Position numbers and translations under genes: made by a program
In this document: piece by piece, positions 1-6,863 of the stretch
Position numbering within the stretch: position 1 is the first letter of the stretch
Layout: every line of letters begins with the position of its first letter
NCBI GenBank assembly: GCA_028287885.1
Contig: JAQBOT010000156.1
Coordinates: 1 to 6,904, forward strand
From: Pedobacter sp.
GTDB taxonomy: Bacteria; Bacteroidota; Bacteroidia; Sphingobacteriales; Sphingobacteriaceae
Length of the DNA: 6,904 bases
Direction: 5' to 3'
Notes under the pieces: generated by a model
Seen by the model: only the letters and a program-made list of their open reading frames with translations
Database searches by the model: none
Told to the model about the DNA's origin: nothing

Positions 1-240
1 CAACATATGCCAGAGACCTATATATTTGATTATAGTAACGCAGACCGCCTGGTTAAGTTCGTAGGTACCCATCCCCAGGTTATGCTGAAGCGAATTGAGG
101 CCACAGGATGGAAAATTGACTTGGCTGACAAACCAATCCAAAAAGACATGGGTTATCGCAGAAAGCTGCTCCAAAAAATTGAAGACTGGACAGGCTGGCG
201 TATTGGCGAGTACAAAAATTACAAAATTGTAGCAAAATGA
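1..240 (+). CDS. C-terminal fragment of a gene running in from the left edge, possibly a family 2 glycosyltransferase
   Basis: The reading frame is open to base 1 (Gln-His precede the first Met at 7) and stops with TGA at 238-240, so this is probably the 3' end of a longer gene rather than a complete 77-residue protein. The visible part is soluble, charged and aromatic-rich. It carries HPQVMLKRI at about residues 22-30 after the Met and ends with TGWRIGEYKNYKI. There is no signal peptide or membrane segment. From memory, HPxVMxxRI followed by a basic, Trp/Tyr-rich end resembles the C-terminus of some Bacteroidota GT2 proteins, and all the following genes are GT2 enzymes or an exporter, but no catalytic motif is visible here. 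A small stand-alone protein starting at 7 cannot be excluded. The coding call is firm; the family is a guess. Confidence 0.55.
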   Translation, partial: QHMPETYIFDYSNADRLVKFVGTHPQVMLKRIEATGWKIDLADKPIQKDMGYRRKLLQKIEDWTGWRIGEYKNYKIVAK

Positions 241-283
241 AGTTATAGGAAGGACTATCAGCCTCTTCTGCCTGTTGGAGTAA

Positions 284-315
284 TCTGTAAGCCTTGCAAA
301 AAAGATGTAACTTTG
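284..315 (+). promoter_or_regulatory. Candidate Bacteroidota-type promoter for the exporter-glycosyltransferase operon
   Basis: TAACTTTG at 308-315 fits the Bacteroidota -7 consensus TAnnTTTG exactly. TCTG at 284-287, 20 bp upstream, matches three of four bases of the -33 element TTTG. The pair lies in the only sizeable gap before the exporter gene, and transcription would begin a few bases before its ATG at 333, giving a very short leader. The 5' flank of the ATG is A/T-rich (TTTATATAATTA) with no Shine-Dalgarno, which is usual in this phylum. The consensus is established; use of this copy is inferred. Confidence 0.4.
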
Positions 316-332
316 AAAAATTTATATAATTA

Positions 333-2165
333 ATGAAGGTTTACTTTCGCCTGCTGTCTTTCGCAAAACCAATAGAGAAATTTGCCATACCATATATTAT
401 AGCAACATTGCTGTCGGTACTTTTTAACACCTTTAATTTTACCCTGCTTTCTCCATTACTCGACACCTTATTTGTTCAACAAGATAAGGTGCAGCCGAAA
501 GCGACTTTGGTTGAAAAAGCCACCTCTACTTTCGACTTTTTGGGGCAGTTTAAGCGCTATATTGATTTCTCGATTCATTCAAATGGAAAGTTAGAAACTC
601 TGGAAATTGTTTGTGCAGTCATTTTAGTATCTGTCTTGCTTTCTAATCTATTCAGATACTTGTCACAGCGGTTCATGGAGGATTTAAGAGTTCATACCTT
701 GTTAAATCTACGAAAAACGGTTTTTAACAATGTTATGGATCTCCATATTGGTTATTTCAACAATGAGCGTAAGGGTGATATTATATCTAAAGTCGCTTCG
801 GATGTTCAGGTTGTGCAGTTTACAGTAACCAATACACTCCAAGTTGTTTTCAAAGAACCATTGCAGCTGATTTTCTACGTGATTGTCTTGTTAAGCATTT
901 CTGTAAAACTAACCTTGTTTGCTTTACTTGTAATCCCGGTCTCCGGCCTTATCATCAGCAAGATTGTAAAACGTTTAAAGCAACAAGCTACTGAAGCGCA
1001 CGAATCTTTTGCTAAAATGATCGGCTTTTTGGATGAGTCATTGAGCGGAATTAAAATTGTAAAAGCATTTAATTCCACAGAACGGACAAAAGCTAAGTTT
1101 CAAAAAGAAAACGAATACTATTCGAACATCAATCGAAAAATGGTACGCCGCCAACAATTGGCTTCACCGGTTTCCCAGTCTCTTGGCGTGTTGGTCGTAG
1201 TTTTGATTGTTCTTTATGGCGGTAATCTCGTGATCAGCGGCAGCAAAGAATTTTCACCATCTGAATTCATAATGTATATCGCTATATTTTCACAGGTTAT
1301 GCAGCCGGTTAAAGCAATAAGTGATTCGTTTAGTGCAATTCACACCGGAATTGCCGCAGGTGAGCGTGTACTTGATCTGATCGACACCAAGCCCCAACTT
1401 ACAGATAAGCCTGATGCAATAGAGCTACCAGGGTTTAACAATGAGTTGAGTTTTGAAGGCGTGAACTTTTACTATGGTGACAAACAGGTGCTAAAGAACA
1501 TCAGCCTACAGGTACAAAAAGGTAAAACTGTTGCGCTTGTTGGACCATCCGGTGGTGGAAAAAGTACCTTTATGGATTTAATCCCCAGGTTTAATGATCC
1601 GAAAACTGGCGTAATAAAGGTTGATGGGATTGATATTCGAGATCTAAAGGTTGAAAGTTTACGTAAACATATGGGTACAGTAAACCAAGAGTCGTTCTTG
1701 TTTAATGATACCATTTATAACAACATTGCTTACGCGAAACCGGGAGCAACGGAACAAGAAGTTGTCACGGCCGCGCAAATTGCCAATGCAAATGAATTCA
1801 TACTGAACACAGAAAATGGGTATCAAACCTATGTTGGAGATCGCGGAAACCGGCTTTCTGGTGGACAAAGACAAAGGATCTGTATTGCCCGGGCTGTGCT
1901 TGCCAACCCGCCGATTATGCTTTTGGATGAAGCGACCTCGGCTTTAGATACAGAATCGGAAAAGCTTGTTCAGGATGCATTGAACAACCTGATGAGAAAT
2001 AGGACCTCTATTGTTATTGCACATCGCCTAAGCACCATACAACACGCCGATACGATTGTGGTGATAGACAAAGGAGAAATCGTAGAAAAAGGAAATCATT
2101 TCGAGTTAATGAGCCGAAATGGACTTTATAAACGTTTAATAGATATGCAGACCTTTGCAGATTAA
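333..2165 (+). CDS. MsbA-like ABC exporter (fused TMD-NBD half-transporter)
   Basis: This is a 610-residue type IV ABC exporter half-transporter, expected to work as a homodimer in the inner membrane and to flip a lipid or lipid-linked glycan using ATP. The N-terminal half has six likely membrane spans near residues 18-43, 91-112, 173-190, 192-212, 284-304 and 313-333, with an enlarged extracytoplasmic loop (about 45-88) between the first two. The ATPase half is complete: aromatic A-loop FYYG (379-382), Walker A GPSGGGKST (404-412, Lys410), Q-loop Gln452, X-loop VGDRG (501-505), signature LSGGQ (508-512), Walker B IMLLDE (528-533, catalytic Glu533), D-loop SALD and switch His564. The length is typical of MsbA and related exporters. 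No substrate can be read from the sequence: lipid A-core (MsbA), an undecaprenyl-linked oligosaccharide (PglK-like) or another lipid are all possible. It is first in a compact operon, and the next gene starts 11 bp after its stop, which favours a glycolipid substrate. Family certain, substrate inferred. Confidence 0.93.
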   Translation: MKVYFRLLSFAKPIEKFAIPYIIATLLSVLFNTFNFTLLSPLLDTLFVQQDKVQPKATLVEKATSTFDFLGQFKRYIDFSIHSNGKLETLEIVCAVILVSVLLSNLFRYLSQRFMEDLRVHTLLNLRKTVFNNVMDLHIGYFNNERKGDIISKVASDVQVVQFTVTNTLQVVFKEPLQLIFYVIVLLSISVKLTLFALLVIPVSGLIISKIVKRLKQQATEAHESFAKMIGFLDESLSGIKIVKAFNSTERTKAKFQKENEYYSNINRKMVRRQQLASPVSQSLGVLVVVLIVLYGGNLVISGSKEFSPSEFIMYIAIFSQVMQPVKAISDSFSAIHTGIAAGERVLDLIDTKPQLTDKPDAIELPGFNNELSFEGVNFYYGDKQVLKNISLQVQKGKTVALVGPSGGGKSTFMDLIPRFNDPKTGVIKVDGIDIRDLKVESLRKHMGTVNQESFLFNDTIYNNIAYAKPGATEQEVVTAAQIANANEFILNTENGYQTYVGDRGNRLSGGQRQRICIARAVLANPPIMLLDEATSALDTESEKLVQDALNNLMRNRTSIVIAHRLSTIQHADTIVVIDKGEIVEKGNHFELMSRNGLYKRLIDMQTFAD

Positions 2166-2176
2166 AATTGATTCAC

Positions 2177-2977
2177 ATGCCGACCATTTCACTTATCGTA
2201 GCTACTTATAACTGGCCTGAGGCGTTAAATGTATGCTTGTTGAGCATTAGGAATCAGACTGTGCTACCTGCTGAGGTAATCATTGCAGATGATGGCTCTA
2301 GCCCTGCCACCAAGTTATTGATCGAGAAGCATCGTATTGACTTTCCGGTATCATTGATCCACGTTTGGCAACAGGATCTTGGATTTAGGAAATCGCTTAT
2401 TCTAAACAAAGCTGTAGGAAGAGCCTCTGGAAAGTACATTGTACAAGTTGATGGGGACGTAATACTGAATAAACATTTCATTGCTGATCATGCAAGTGTT
2501 TCTGAAAACGGGTTCTTTGTCCGTGGAACGCGTTCGCACATTACTAAAGACGCGGTTCAGGCTGTTTGCAGCGAGCAGAAAATTGATTTTAACTACTTTT
2601 CAGCCAATCTGGTTCACCGCTTTAATGCGTTGCGACTCCCATATTTGGCATTCCTTATGGAAAAGAAAAGCAAATCTTCAAACAGTGTTCGAGGTAGCAA
2701 TCTAGCGTATTGGAGGTTGGACTTTGTTCGCGTTAACGGATACGACAACGATCTAACCGGCTGGGGCCATGAAGATGAAGAACTCGCAACCAGGTTTATA
2801 AATATTGGCATTTGGAAGAAAGCTGTAAAATTTAAGTGCATACAATTTCACTTGTACCATTCGGCATCATGCTATGCACGAAAGCCATTGCATGCTGAAG
2901 CGCTGAGCAACACCCAGCAGCAGAAACTAACAGCTTGCATTAACGGCATTGCGCAGACTCAAAGCATCAAAGCATGA
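2177..2977 (+). CDS. Family 2 glycosyltransferase, chondroitin-polymerase-N-like (first of a tandem pair)
   Basis: This 266-residue soluble GT-A enzyme should transfer a sugar from a nucleotide-sugar to a growing cell-surface glycan at the cytoplasmic side of the membrane. It opens directly with the nucleotide-binding strand ISLIVATYNW (4-13). ADDGS (37-41) and the DXD metal motif DGD (92-94) follow. The C-terminal part has the galactosyltransferase-C (Glyco_transf_7C) signature GWGHEDEEL (195-203) and FHLYH (224-228), whose His residues are candidate metal ligands by family analogy. This order matches the GT2 subgroup that includes the chondroitin polymerase N-domain. The frame also has a TTG at 2168, only 2 bp after the exporter stop. 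I chose ATG at 2177 because the fold begins right after it, as in the next gene. The stop overlaps the next ATG (ATGA), suggesting translational coupling. Donor and acceptor are unknown. Confidence 0.9.
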   Translation: MPTISLIVATYNWPEALNVCLLSIRNQTVLPAEVIIADDGSSPATKLLIEKHRIDFPVSLIHVWQQDLGFRKSLILNKAVGRASGKYIVQVDGDVILNKHFIADHASVSENGFFVRGTRSHITKDAVQAVCSEQKIDFNYFSANLVHRFNALRLPYLAFLMEKKSKSSNSVRGSNLAYWRLDFVRVNGYDNDLTGWGHEDEELATRFINIGIWKKAVKFKCIQFHLYHSASCYARKPLHAEALSNTQQQKLTACINGIAQTQSIKA

Positions 2978-3786
2978 CCTATAACCCTGAAATTTCTCTA
3001 ATTGTTTCTACTTACAACTGGCCTGAAGCATTGAACCTGTGCTTGGAAAGTATCAGAAAACAGGTGCATTTACCAGATGAAGTGATTATAGCAGATGACG
3101 GCTCAGGAGAGACAACCCGCTTGCTCATTGAAAAGCACCAAAAGAGCTTTCCAGTACCACTTATACATGTTTGGCAAGCCGATGAAGGATTTCAGCTGTC
3201 AAAAATCAGAAATAAAGCAATTGCAAAGGCTTCGAAAGAGTATATTGTTCAGATTGATGGGGATTTGATCTTGGAAAGACATTTTATTCAGGATCATGTT
3301 GCCTTTAGAAAGGTGAATTCGTTTGTATCGGGTACAAGAGTGCAGGTATCAGCACTGCTTACGGATAAGCTCTTATACAATAACCTGGAGCAGGTATCTA
3401 TATTTTCAAAAGGAATATCGAACTTCTCCAATGCATTTAGGATTCCATTTCTAAGCAAATTGTTGGCATCCAGATATCGAAAAAAAGATGCTGCATTTGT
3501 GAGAGGTTGCAACATGGCATTTTGGAAGAAGGACCTTGTTAAAGTGAACGGGTACAATGAGGCAATCGTGGGCTGGGGAAGAGAAGATAGTGAACTCGCA
3601 ATAAGATTGCTTAATTCGGAAGTGTCGAAACGGATATTTAAGTTTGGTGCCGTTACGTATCATTTATACCACAAGGAGCTACATAGAGAATTGTTAACTA
3701 CCAACGAAGGCATACTAATGGACGCGATTAAAACCAAAGTCAATAATTGTAAACTCGGCCTCGCAGATCATTTAGATAAGACATAG
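2974..3786 (+). CDS. Family 2 glycosyltransferase, paralogue of the preceding gene
   Basis: This 270-residue soluble GT-A glycosyltransferase has the same architecture as its upstream neighbour: ISLIVSTYNW (7-16), ADDGS (40-44), DXD motif DGD (95-97), GWGREDSEL (200-208) and YHLYH (229-233). By hand alignment 71 of 102 residues are identical to the neighbour from the first strand through the DHxxF-side helix (residues 7-108 here). After that the two diverge strongly, keeping mainly the NA(L/F)R(L/I)P segment, the RG(S/C)N start of the C-domain, and the GWGxED and HLYH motifs. This indicates tandem duplication followed by change in the likely acceptor-binding region. The ATG overlaps the upstream TGA by four bases (ATGA). 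All catalytic motifs are intact, so both copies are probably active. It may add the same sugar to a different position, or the next residue in the chain; the sequence cannot say which. Confidence 0.9.
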   Translation: MTYNPEISLIVSTYNWPEALNLCLESIRKQVHLPDEVIIADDGSGETTRLLIEKHQKSFPVPLIHVWQADEGFQLSKIRNKAIAKASKEYIVQIDGDLILERHFIQDHVAFRKVNSFVSGTRVQVSALLTDKLLYNNLEQVSIFSKGISNFSNAFRIPFLSKLLASRYRKKDAAFVRGCNMAFWKKDLVKVNGYNEAIVGWGREDSELAIRLLNSEVSKRIFKFGAVTYHLYHKELHRELLTTNEGILMDAIKTKVNNCKLGLADHLDKT

Positions 3787-3798
3787 AAAAAACAGCAA

Positions 3799-4728
3799 AT
3801 GGCAGAGGTTTCCATAATAGTTCCTAATTATAACCATGCGCAGTACTTAAGGCAGCGGATTGATTCTATTCTCAAACAAACATTTCAAGACTTTGAATTA
3901 ATCCTTCTTGACGATTGCTCAACGGACAGCAGTCGCGACATCATAATGAGTTATGAAGGACACCCAAAAGTTAGCCATATTGCTATAAATCAAGAGAATA
4001 GTGGCAGCCCATTCATGCAGTGGCAAAAAGGAATAAAGCTGGCGACAGGGAAGTATGTGTGGATAGCGGAAAGTGATGACTGGTGTGAGCCTTCACTTTT
4101 GGAAGACTTGGTTACAGGAATTAAACTGGATGAAGATTGTGTAATCAGTTATTGTCAAATGTTTTACATGAGCAGCGACAATACAATCAAGTGGCAGTCG
4201 AGCCATAAACTGTTATCCGAAATTGTAGACGGGGGCACGTTTTTAAAAGATTATCTCGCTGTAAAAGTATCCATTTACAACGCGAGCATGGCCATTTTCA
4301 GGCGAGACTGCTTCGATAAAGTTGACCCAGGTTTCACCGCGTATAAGTTCTCTGGAGACCGGGTATTTTGGATACAGACAGCGCTGCAGGGAAAGGTACA
4401 CATTAGTGGAAAAGTGCTAAATTACTTCAGAAAGCATGATAAAGATGTAAGTGGGAAAGCGTATGCAAGTGGCCTTAATTTTATAGAGGAACTGAAAATT
4501 ATCAATTGGATGTACCAGGCAAACTTGATTGATGACCTTATCTATGCTCAAGCGTTCAAGAAACAATATAAAGAGTACTGGCTTGTTAGACATCATATTG
4601 ATCCAAAGAACAAACGGCTAATCAAACCCCTGTTTGATCATCCACTAACCTGGAAAGCAAATACACTTAAATTCTTGCCCTCGGCAATTTGGAAGGCCTG
4701 GAAAAAAGATAAGGATAGGTATGATTAA
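3799..4728 (+). CDS. Family 2 glycosyltransferase
   Basis: This 309-residue GT-A glycosyltransferase belongs to a different GT2 subgroup from the preceding pair. It begins with the classic VSIIVPNYNHAQYL (4-17). LDDCSTDSS (37-45) follows, and the DXD-equivalent ESDDW (91-95) comes after GKYVWIA. Later, NYFRKHDKDVSG (208-219) matches the RxHxxxxS motif that closes the active site in many GT2 enzymes. The C-terminal quarter is basic and rich in Trp/Lys (the last 20 residues contain WKAWKKDK), which could help peripheral membrane contact. There is no signal peptide or clear membrane span. It starts 12 bp after the preceding stop behind an A-rich stretch (GAAAAAACAGCAA) without a Shine-Dalgarno, and its end overlaps the next gene by 8 bp. 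Role in elongating a surface glycan is inferred from family and operon; sugar specificity is unknown. Confidence 0.9.
   Translation: MAEVSIIVPNYNHAQYLRQRIDSILKQTFQDFELILLDDCSTDSSRDIIMSYEGHPKVSHIAINQENSGSPFMQWQKGIKLATGKYVWIAESDDWCEPSLLEDLVTGIKLDEDCVISYCQMFYMSSDNTIKWQSSHKLLSEIVDGGTFLKDYLAVKVSIYNASMAIFRRDCFDKVDPGFTAYKFSGDRVFWIQTALQGKVHISGKVLNYFRKHDKDVSGKAYASGLNFIEELKIINWMYQANLIDDLIYAQAFKKQYKEYWLVRHHIDPKNKRLIKPLFDHPLTWKANTLKFLPSAIWKAWKKDKDRYD
4711..4715 (+). promoter_or_regulatory. Shine-Dalgarno-like AAGGA ahead of the 4721 start
   Basis: AAGGA lies five bases before the ATG at 4721, inside the end of the preceding gene (context AAGATAAGGATAGGT). It is the only start in this operon with a recognisable purine-rich ribosome site. 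It supports the 8-bp overlapping start over a later Met. In Bacteroidota such sites contribute weakly, so it may be incidental. Confidence 0.35.
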
Positions 4729-5689
4729 AGGCGTTACAGTAATCATTTGCACACTAAACGGCTCCGACAGGCTAACCGAGACACTCAATCATGTTGCCCG
4801 GCAAAGCAATCCAAATAAGATTTCTTGGGAGGTAATTTTGGCCGACAATGGCTCCAGCGACAATTCAATCGCTTTAACACAGGCATTATGGAATGACTAT
4901 GGCCAAGTTAATGTGCCGCTTACTGTCGTCATCGAAAGTACACCAGGTAAGCTGTACGCTTTACAAAAAGCCATAGCATGCGCTAAATATGAATACCTAA
5001 TTATATGTGATGACGATAACTGGTTAGACTCCGACTACATGAATTTGGCCTACGAGACCCTGGAGTGCATGCCAAATGTAGCTGCGCTTGGCGGCCATGG
5101 CCTTCCAGTTACAAGTGGAGTTCCACTACCAGGCTGGTTCAAGGATTACTGTTCCGCATATGCGGTCGGCGCTCAGGCGCGACAAACCGGATTTCTCCCG
5201 CCAAGGGACCTCCTTTGGGGCGCAGGTCTAACAACAAGAAAGGAAGTATACCAGAAGTTGTATGCGAAGTTTCCATCATTCCTTGAAGAGCACATGAATA
5301 AAAACGTGCTTTCAGCGGAAGACACAGAATATTGCATGCGGCTAATTCTAAAGGGCTATAAGTTGTATTACAACAGTTCAATGCGCTACCAACACTTCAT
5401 TCCAGATCATAAACTTACCTTGGATTACCGCGACAATAGACTGATGGCAGGGTTCAAAGAAGCGAACAAAGTTCTGGCTATGTATTATGCAGCCATGCGT
5501 GCGCTGATCAAAACTAAAAATAGGCCGGATATCTGGCTTGCCCTATTGTTCATTTCACCAATAAATTATCTGTTTGCATCATCAGCAAGCCAATCGAAAA
5601 GAGCAAGATATACACTCTATTTCCTCTTGCCATTCGGAAAGGCTCCTAATTCAATTGCAGCTAAGATTAAGCGTTTCATTCGAAGCTAA
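4721..5689 (+). CDS. Family 2 glycosyltransferase with hydrophobic C-terminal segment
   Basis: This 322-residue GT-A glycosyltransferase is the last gene of the plus-strand operon. Visible motifs are VTVIICTLNGSDRL (5-18), ADNGSSDNS (41-49), TPGK (about 73-76, a common GT2 donor-site loop), the metal-binding CDDDNW (96-101), WGAGL in the middle of the acceptor domain, and the likely catalytic-base region SAEDTEYCMRL (198-208, Glu200-Asp201), followed by GYKLYY. A hydrophobic stretch at 271-286 (IWLALLFISPINYLFA) and a basic end (KIKRFIRS) suggest membrane association, but one short segment with an internal Pro is not a confident transmembrane helix. It starts 8 bp inside the preceding gene, implying coupled translation. 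The C-terminal part is longer than a minimal GT2 domain. Likely role: adding a sugar to a membrane-bound glycan intermediate; donor and acceptor are unknown. Confidence 0.9.
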   Translation: MIKGVTVIICTLNGSDRLTETLNHVARQSNPNKISWEVILADNGSSDNSIALTQALWNDYGQVNVPLTVVIESTPGKLYALQKAIACAKYEYLIICDDDNWLDSDYMNLAYETLECMPNVAALGGHGLPVTSGVPLPGWFKDYCSAYAVGAQARQTGFLPPRDLLWGAGLTTRKEVYQKLYAKFPSFLEEHMNKNVLSAEDTEYCMRLILKGYKLYYNSSMRYQHFIPDHKLTLDYRDNRLMAGFKEANKVLAMYYAAMRALIKTKNRPDIWLALLFISPINYLFASSASQSKRARYTLYFLLPFGKAPNSIAAKIKRFIRS

Positions 5690-5699
5690 GCAGGGAAAG

Positions 5700-6587
5700 C
5701 TAAAGTGCCGCCCGGTAAAACCTGTACACATAGTACAGCAACTTCAAATAAAGATGCAGTGTGATCTTTCCCTCCCGCCGGTGGCTGCTTAACAAGGTTA
5801 TTATTGAATCCTTCGGATAGGTACATTCAACAAACTTCTTGATTAAATATTTATAAGCCGTTTTTTCTACCTTTAATTTTGCCTTGGCTGAACTCTCCGC
5901 TAAGCTGAGTGGCAGCTTGTGTTGCCATTTCTCATGAATGCTTAAGGTATCCTGAAGCCAGGAGCAATCATAATGTCCTTCTGAAAAATGTTCCAAAAGT
6001 ACATCGAAAGTTACAAGTACCTTGTATTTACCAAATAAGGACAGGCAATAATCTATATCATAACAATGAAACCCTTTTAGTAACACTTGATCAAAAGGCT
6101 GGAGCAGCGCAGCATGCTTTGGCGTACAGAACCACATCCCGTCGACACATATAACCTCTGCAGTGCGGGCAGCAGCGATATTAGATTCATAATGGACCGA
6201 TGCTACGTTTTTCTGTTTAAATGATTGTATATAGTTGCAGGATACAAATGTATTATCACCGGGTGTAGGGTTCCAGGCAGCTGGTGCATAGCTCTTATAG
6301 CTGGACCCGGCAACTCCAACAACACCAAGATCATGATGGGCGTTGAAAAGATCGATCACTACATTGCCCCAGTTCTGGGTTTTAATATCGAGATCCTCAT
6401 GCATGTAACATAAAATGCTGTACTGGGCATCGCGAGCGCCTTGGTTGTAAATCTCACATATGCCTTTCTCAGCGTTGCCATTGTTGTAGGTTAAGAGCTC
6501 AAAAGGTACCCCAATGGTATTTGCAATGTTGGCTTTGGCTTGTTGTAATAACTGCGGTCGCGCAGAGGAAATAATAATCGAAATCAT
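5700..6587 (-). CDS. Glycosyltransferase-like protein (Glyco_tranf_2_5 / PF13712 type)
   Basis: This 295-residue protein is encoded opposite to the operon. It resembles the GT2-related Glyco_tranf_2_5 group. It opens with ISIIISSARPQLL (2-14), followed by LLTYNN (31-36), GICEIYNQGARDA (42-54) and the DXD-equivalent MHEDLDI (62-68). GVVGVAGS (88-95), VDGMWF (148-153) and FHCYDIDYCL (173-182) then follow in the order expected for the family. The last 60 residues are basic with Tyr/Leu-rich patches (YLKLLYYVYRFYR), suggesting a peripheral membrane or partner contact. The ATG is the only plausible start: two codons upstream in frame there is a TAA. No Shine-Dalgarno is visible. Its stop lies 10 bp from the convergent operon's stop. 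Its position suggests it belongs to the same glycan locus or an adjoining one. The family call rests on motifs recalled, not on a search; substrate is unknown. Confidence 0.82.
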   Translation of the reverse strand: MISIIISSARPQLLQQAKANIANTIGVPFELLTYNNGNAEKGICEIYNQGARDAQYSILCYMHEDLDIKTQNWGNVVIDLFNAHHDLGVVGVAGSSYKSYAPAAWNPTPGDNTFVSCNYIQSFKQKNVASVHYESNIAAARTAEVICVDGMWFCTPKHAALLQPFDQVLLKGFHCYDIDYCLSLFGKYKVLVTFDVLLEHFSEGHYDCSWLQDTLSIHEKWQHKLPLSLAESSAKAKLKVEKTAYKYLIKKFVECTYPKDSIITLLSSHRREGKITLHLYLKLLYYVYRFYRAAL

Positions 6588-6750
6588 AATTGATTAACTG
6601 CAATTCGTTGGCCGCGTCGATATAGCTAGAACTATCTTTAATTTACCGGTTAACATATGCTTTTGTACAAGTGTGGGTGCTTTTTCTTTAATTCTATTAC
6701 GTATCCAATAATAGCTGAAAGTACGAATATTATACTTGTTGTGCACCTCA

Positions 6751-6777
6751 ACATCTTTAAATGCGTCTTAAAGATGT
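6751..6777. repeat. Perfect 10-bp inverted repeat with 7-nt loop
   Basis: ACATCTTTAA (6751-6760) is exactly complementary to TTAAAGATGT (6768-6777), separated by ATGCGTC. The symmetry stops outside these arms. Neither side has a T-run directly after it, so it is not a standard intrinsic terminator. It could be an operator for a dimeric regulator or a hairpin in the leader of the minus-strand gene that begins at 6587. Confidence 0.75.
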
Positions 6778-6798
6778 ATTACTCGGGGAGCTAATCAA

Positions 6799-6833
6799 AG
6801 TTGACTCTACAAAGGCCTCAACTACCATTTTTT
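6799..6833 (+). terminator. Weak hairpin followed by T6, possible plus-strand terminator
   Basis: AGTTGA (6799-6804) pairs with TCAACT (6818-6823) around a 13-nt loop, and a run of six T follows at 6828-6833 after four intervening bases. The stem is short and A/T-rich, the loop is long, and no plus-strand gene ends here, so a working terminator is doubtful. Confidence 0.2.
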
Positions 6834-6851
6834 AACCGCGGAATAATGGAA

Positions 6852-6863
6852 GGACTTAAGTCC
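6852..6863. repeat. 12-bp perfect palindrome
   Basis: GGACTTAAGTCC is self-complementary over its full 12 bases without a spacer. Flanking bases (A on both sides) break the symmetry. It is suited to a dimeric DNA-binding protein, but its role is unknown and it may be chance. Confidence 0.5.

Noticed and set aside
875..1874. Minus-strand open frames inside the exporter gene
   Set aside because: They lie wholly within a gene with intact ABC exporter motifs and show no family features themselves.
2168..2176. TTG start giving the first tandem glycosyltransferase three extra residues
   Set aside because: ATG at 2177 is closer to the fold start (PTISLIV), matches the layout of the paralogue, and the TTG lies only 2 bp after the exporter stop with no ribosome site.
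5065..5381. Overlapping open frames on both strands inside the last operon glycosyltransferase
   Set aside because: The main frame carries continuous GT2 motifs through this stretch; the others are shadows.
5909..6413. Plus-strand open frames opposite the minus-strand glycosyltransferase
   Set aside because: The minus-strand frame has the ordered family motifs; the plus-strand frames have none.
6729..6734. TATAAT on the minus strand as a sigma70-like -10 box for the gene beginning at 6587
   Set aside because: No TTGACA-like element at 16-18 bp spacing, and Bacteroidota housekeeping promoters use TAnnTTTG instead.
6657..6794. 45-codon plus-strand frame starting at ATG 6657
   Set aside because: No ribosome site, no recognisable motif, composition like random A/T-rich DNA, and it spans the inverted repeat; most likely chance.
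6757..6828. 23-residue minus-strand frame starting at ATG 6828-6826
   Set aside because: Codon choice looks ordinary, but it is very short, has no ribosome site or homology I recognise, and ends within the inverted repeat.
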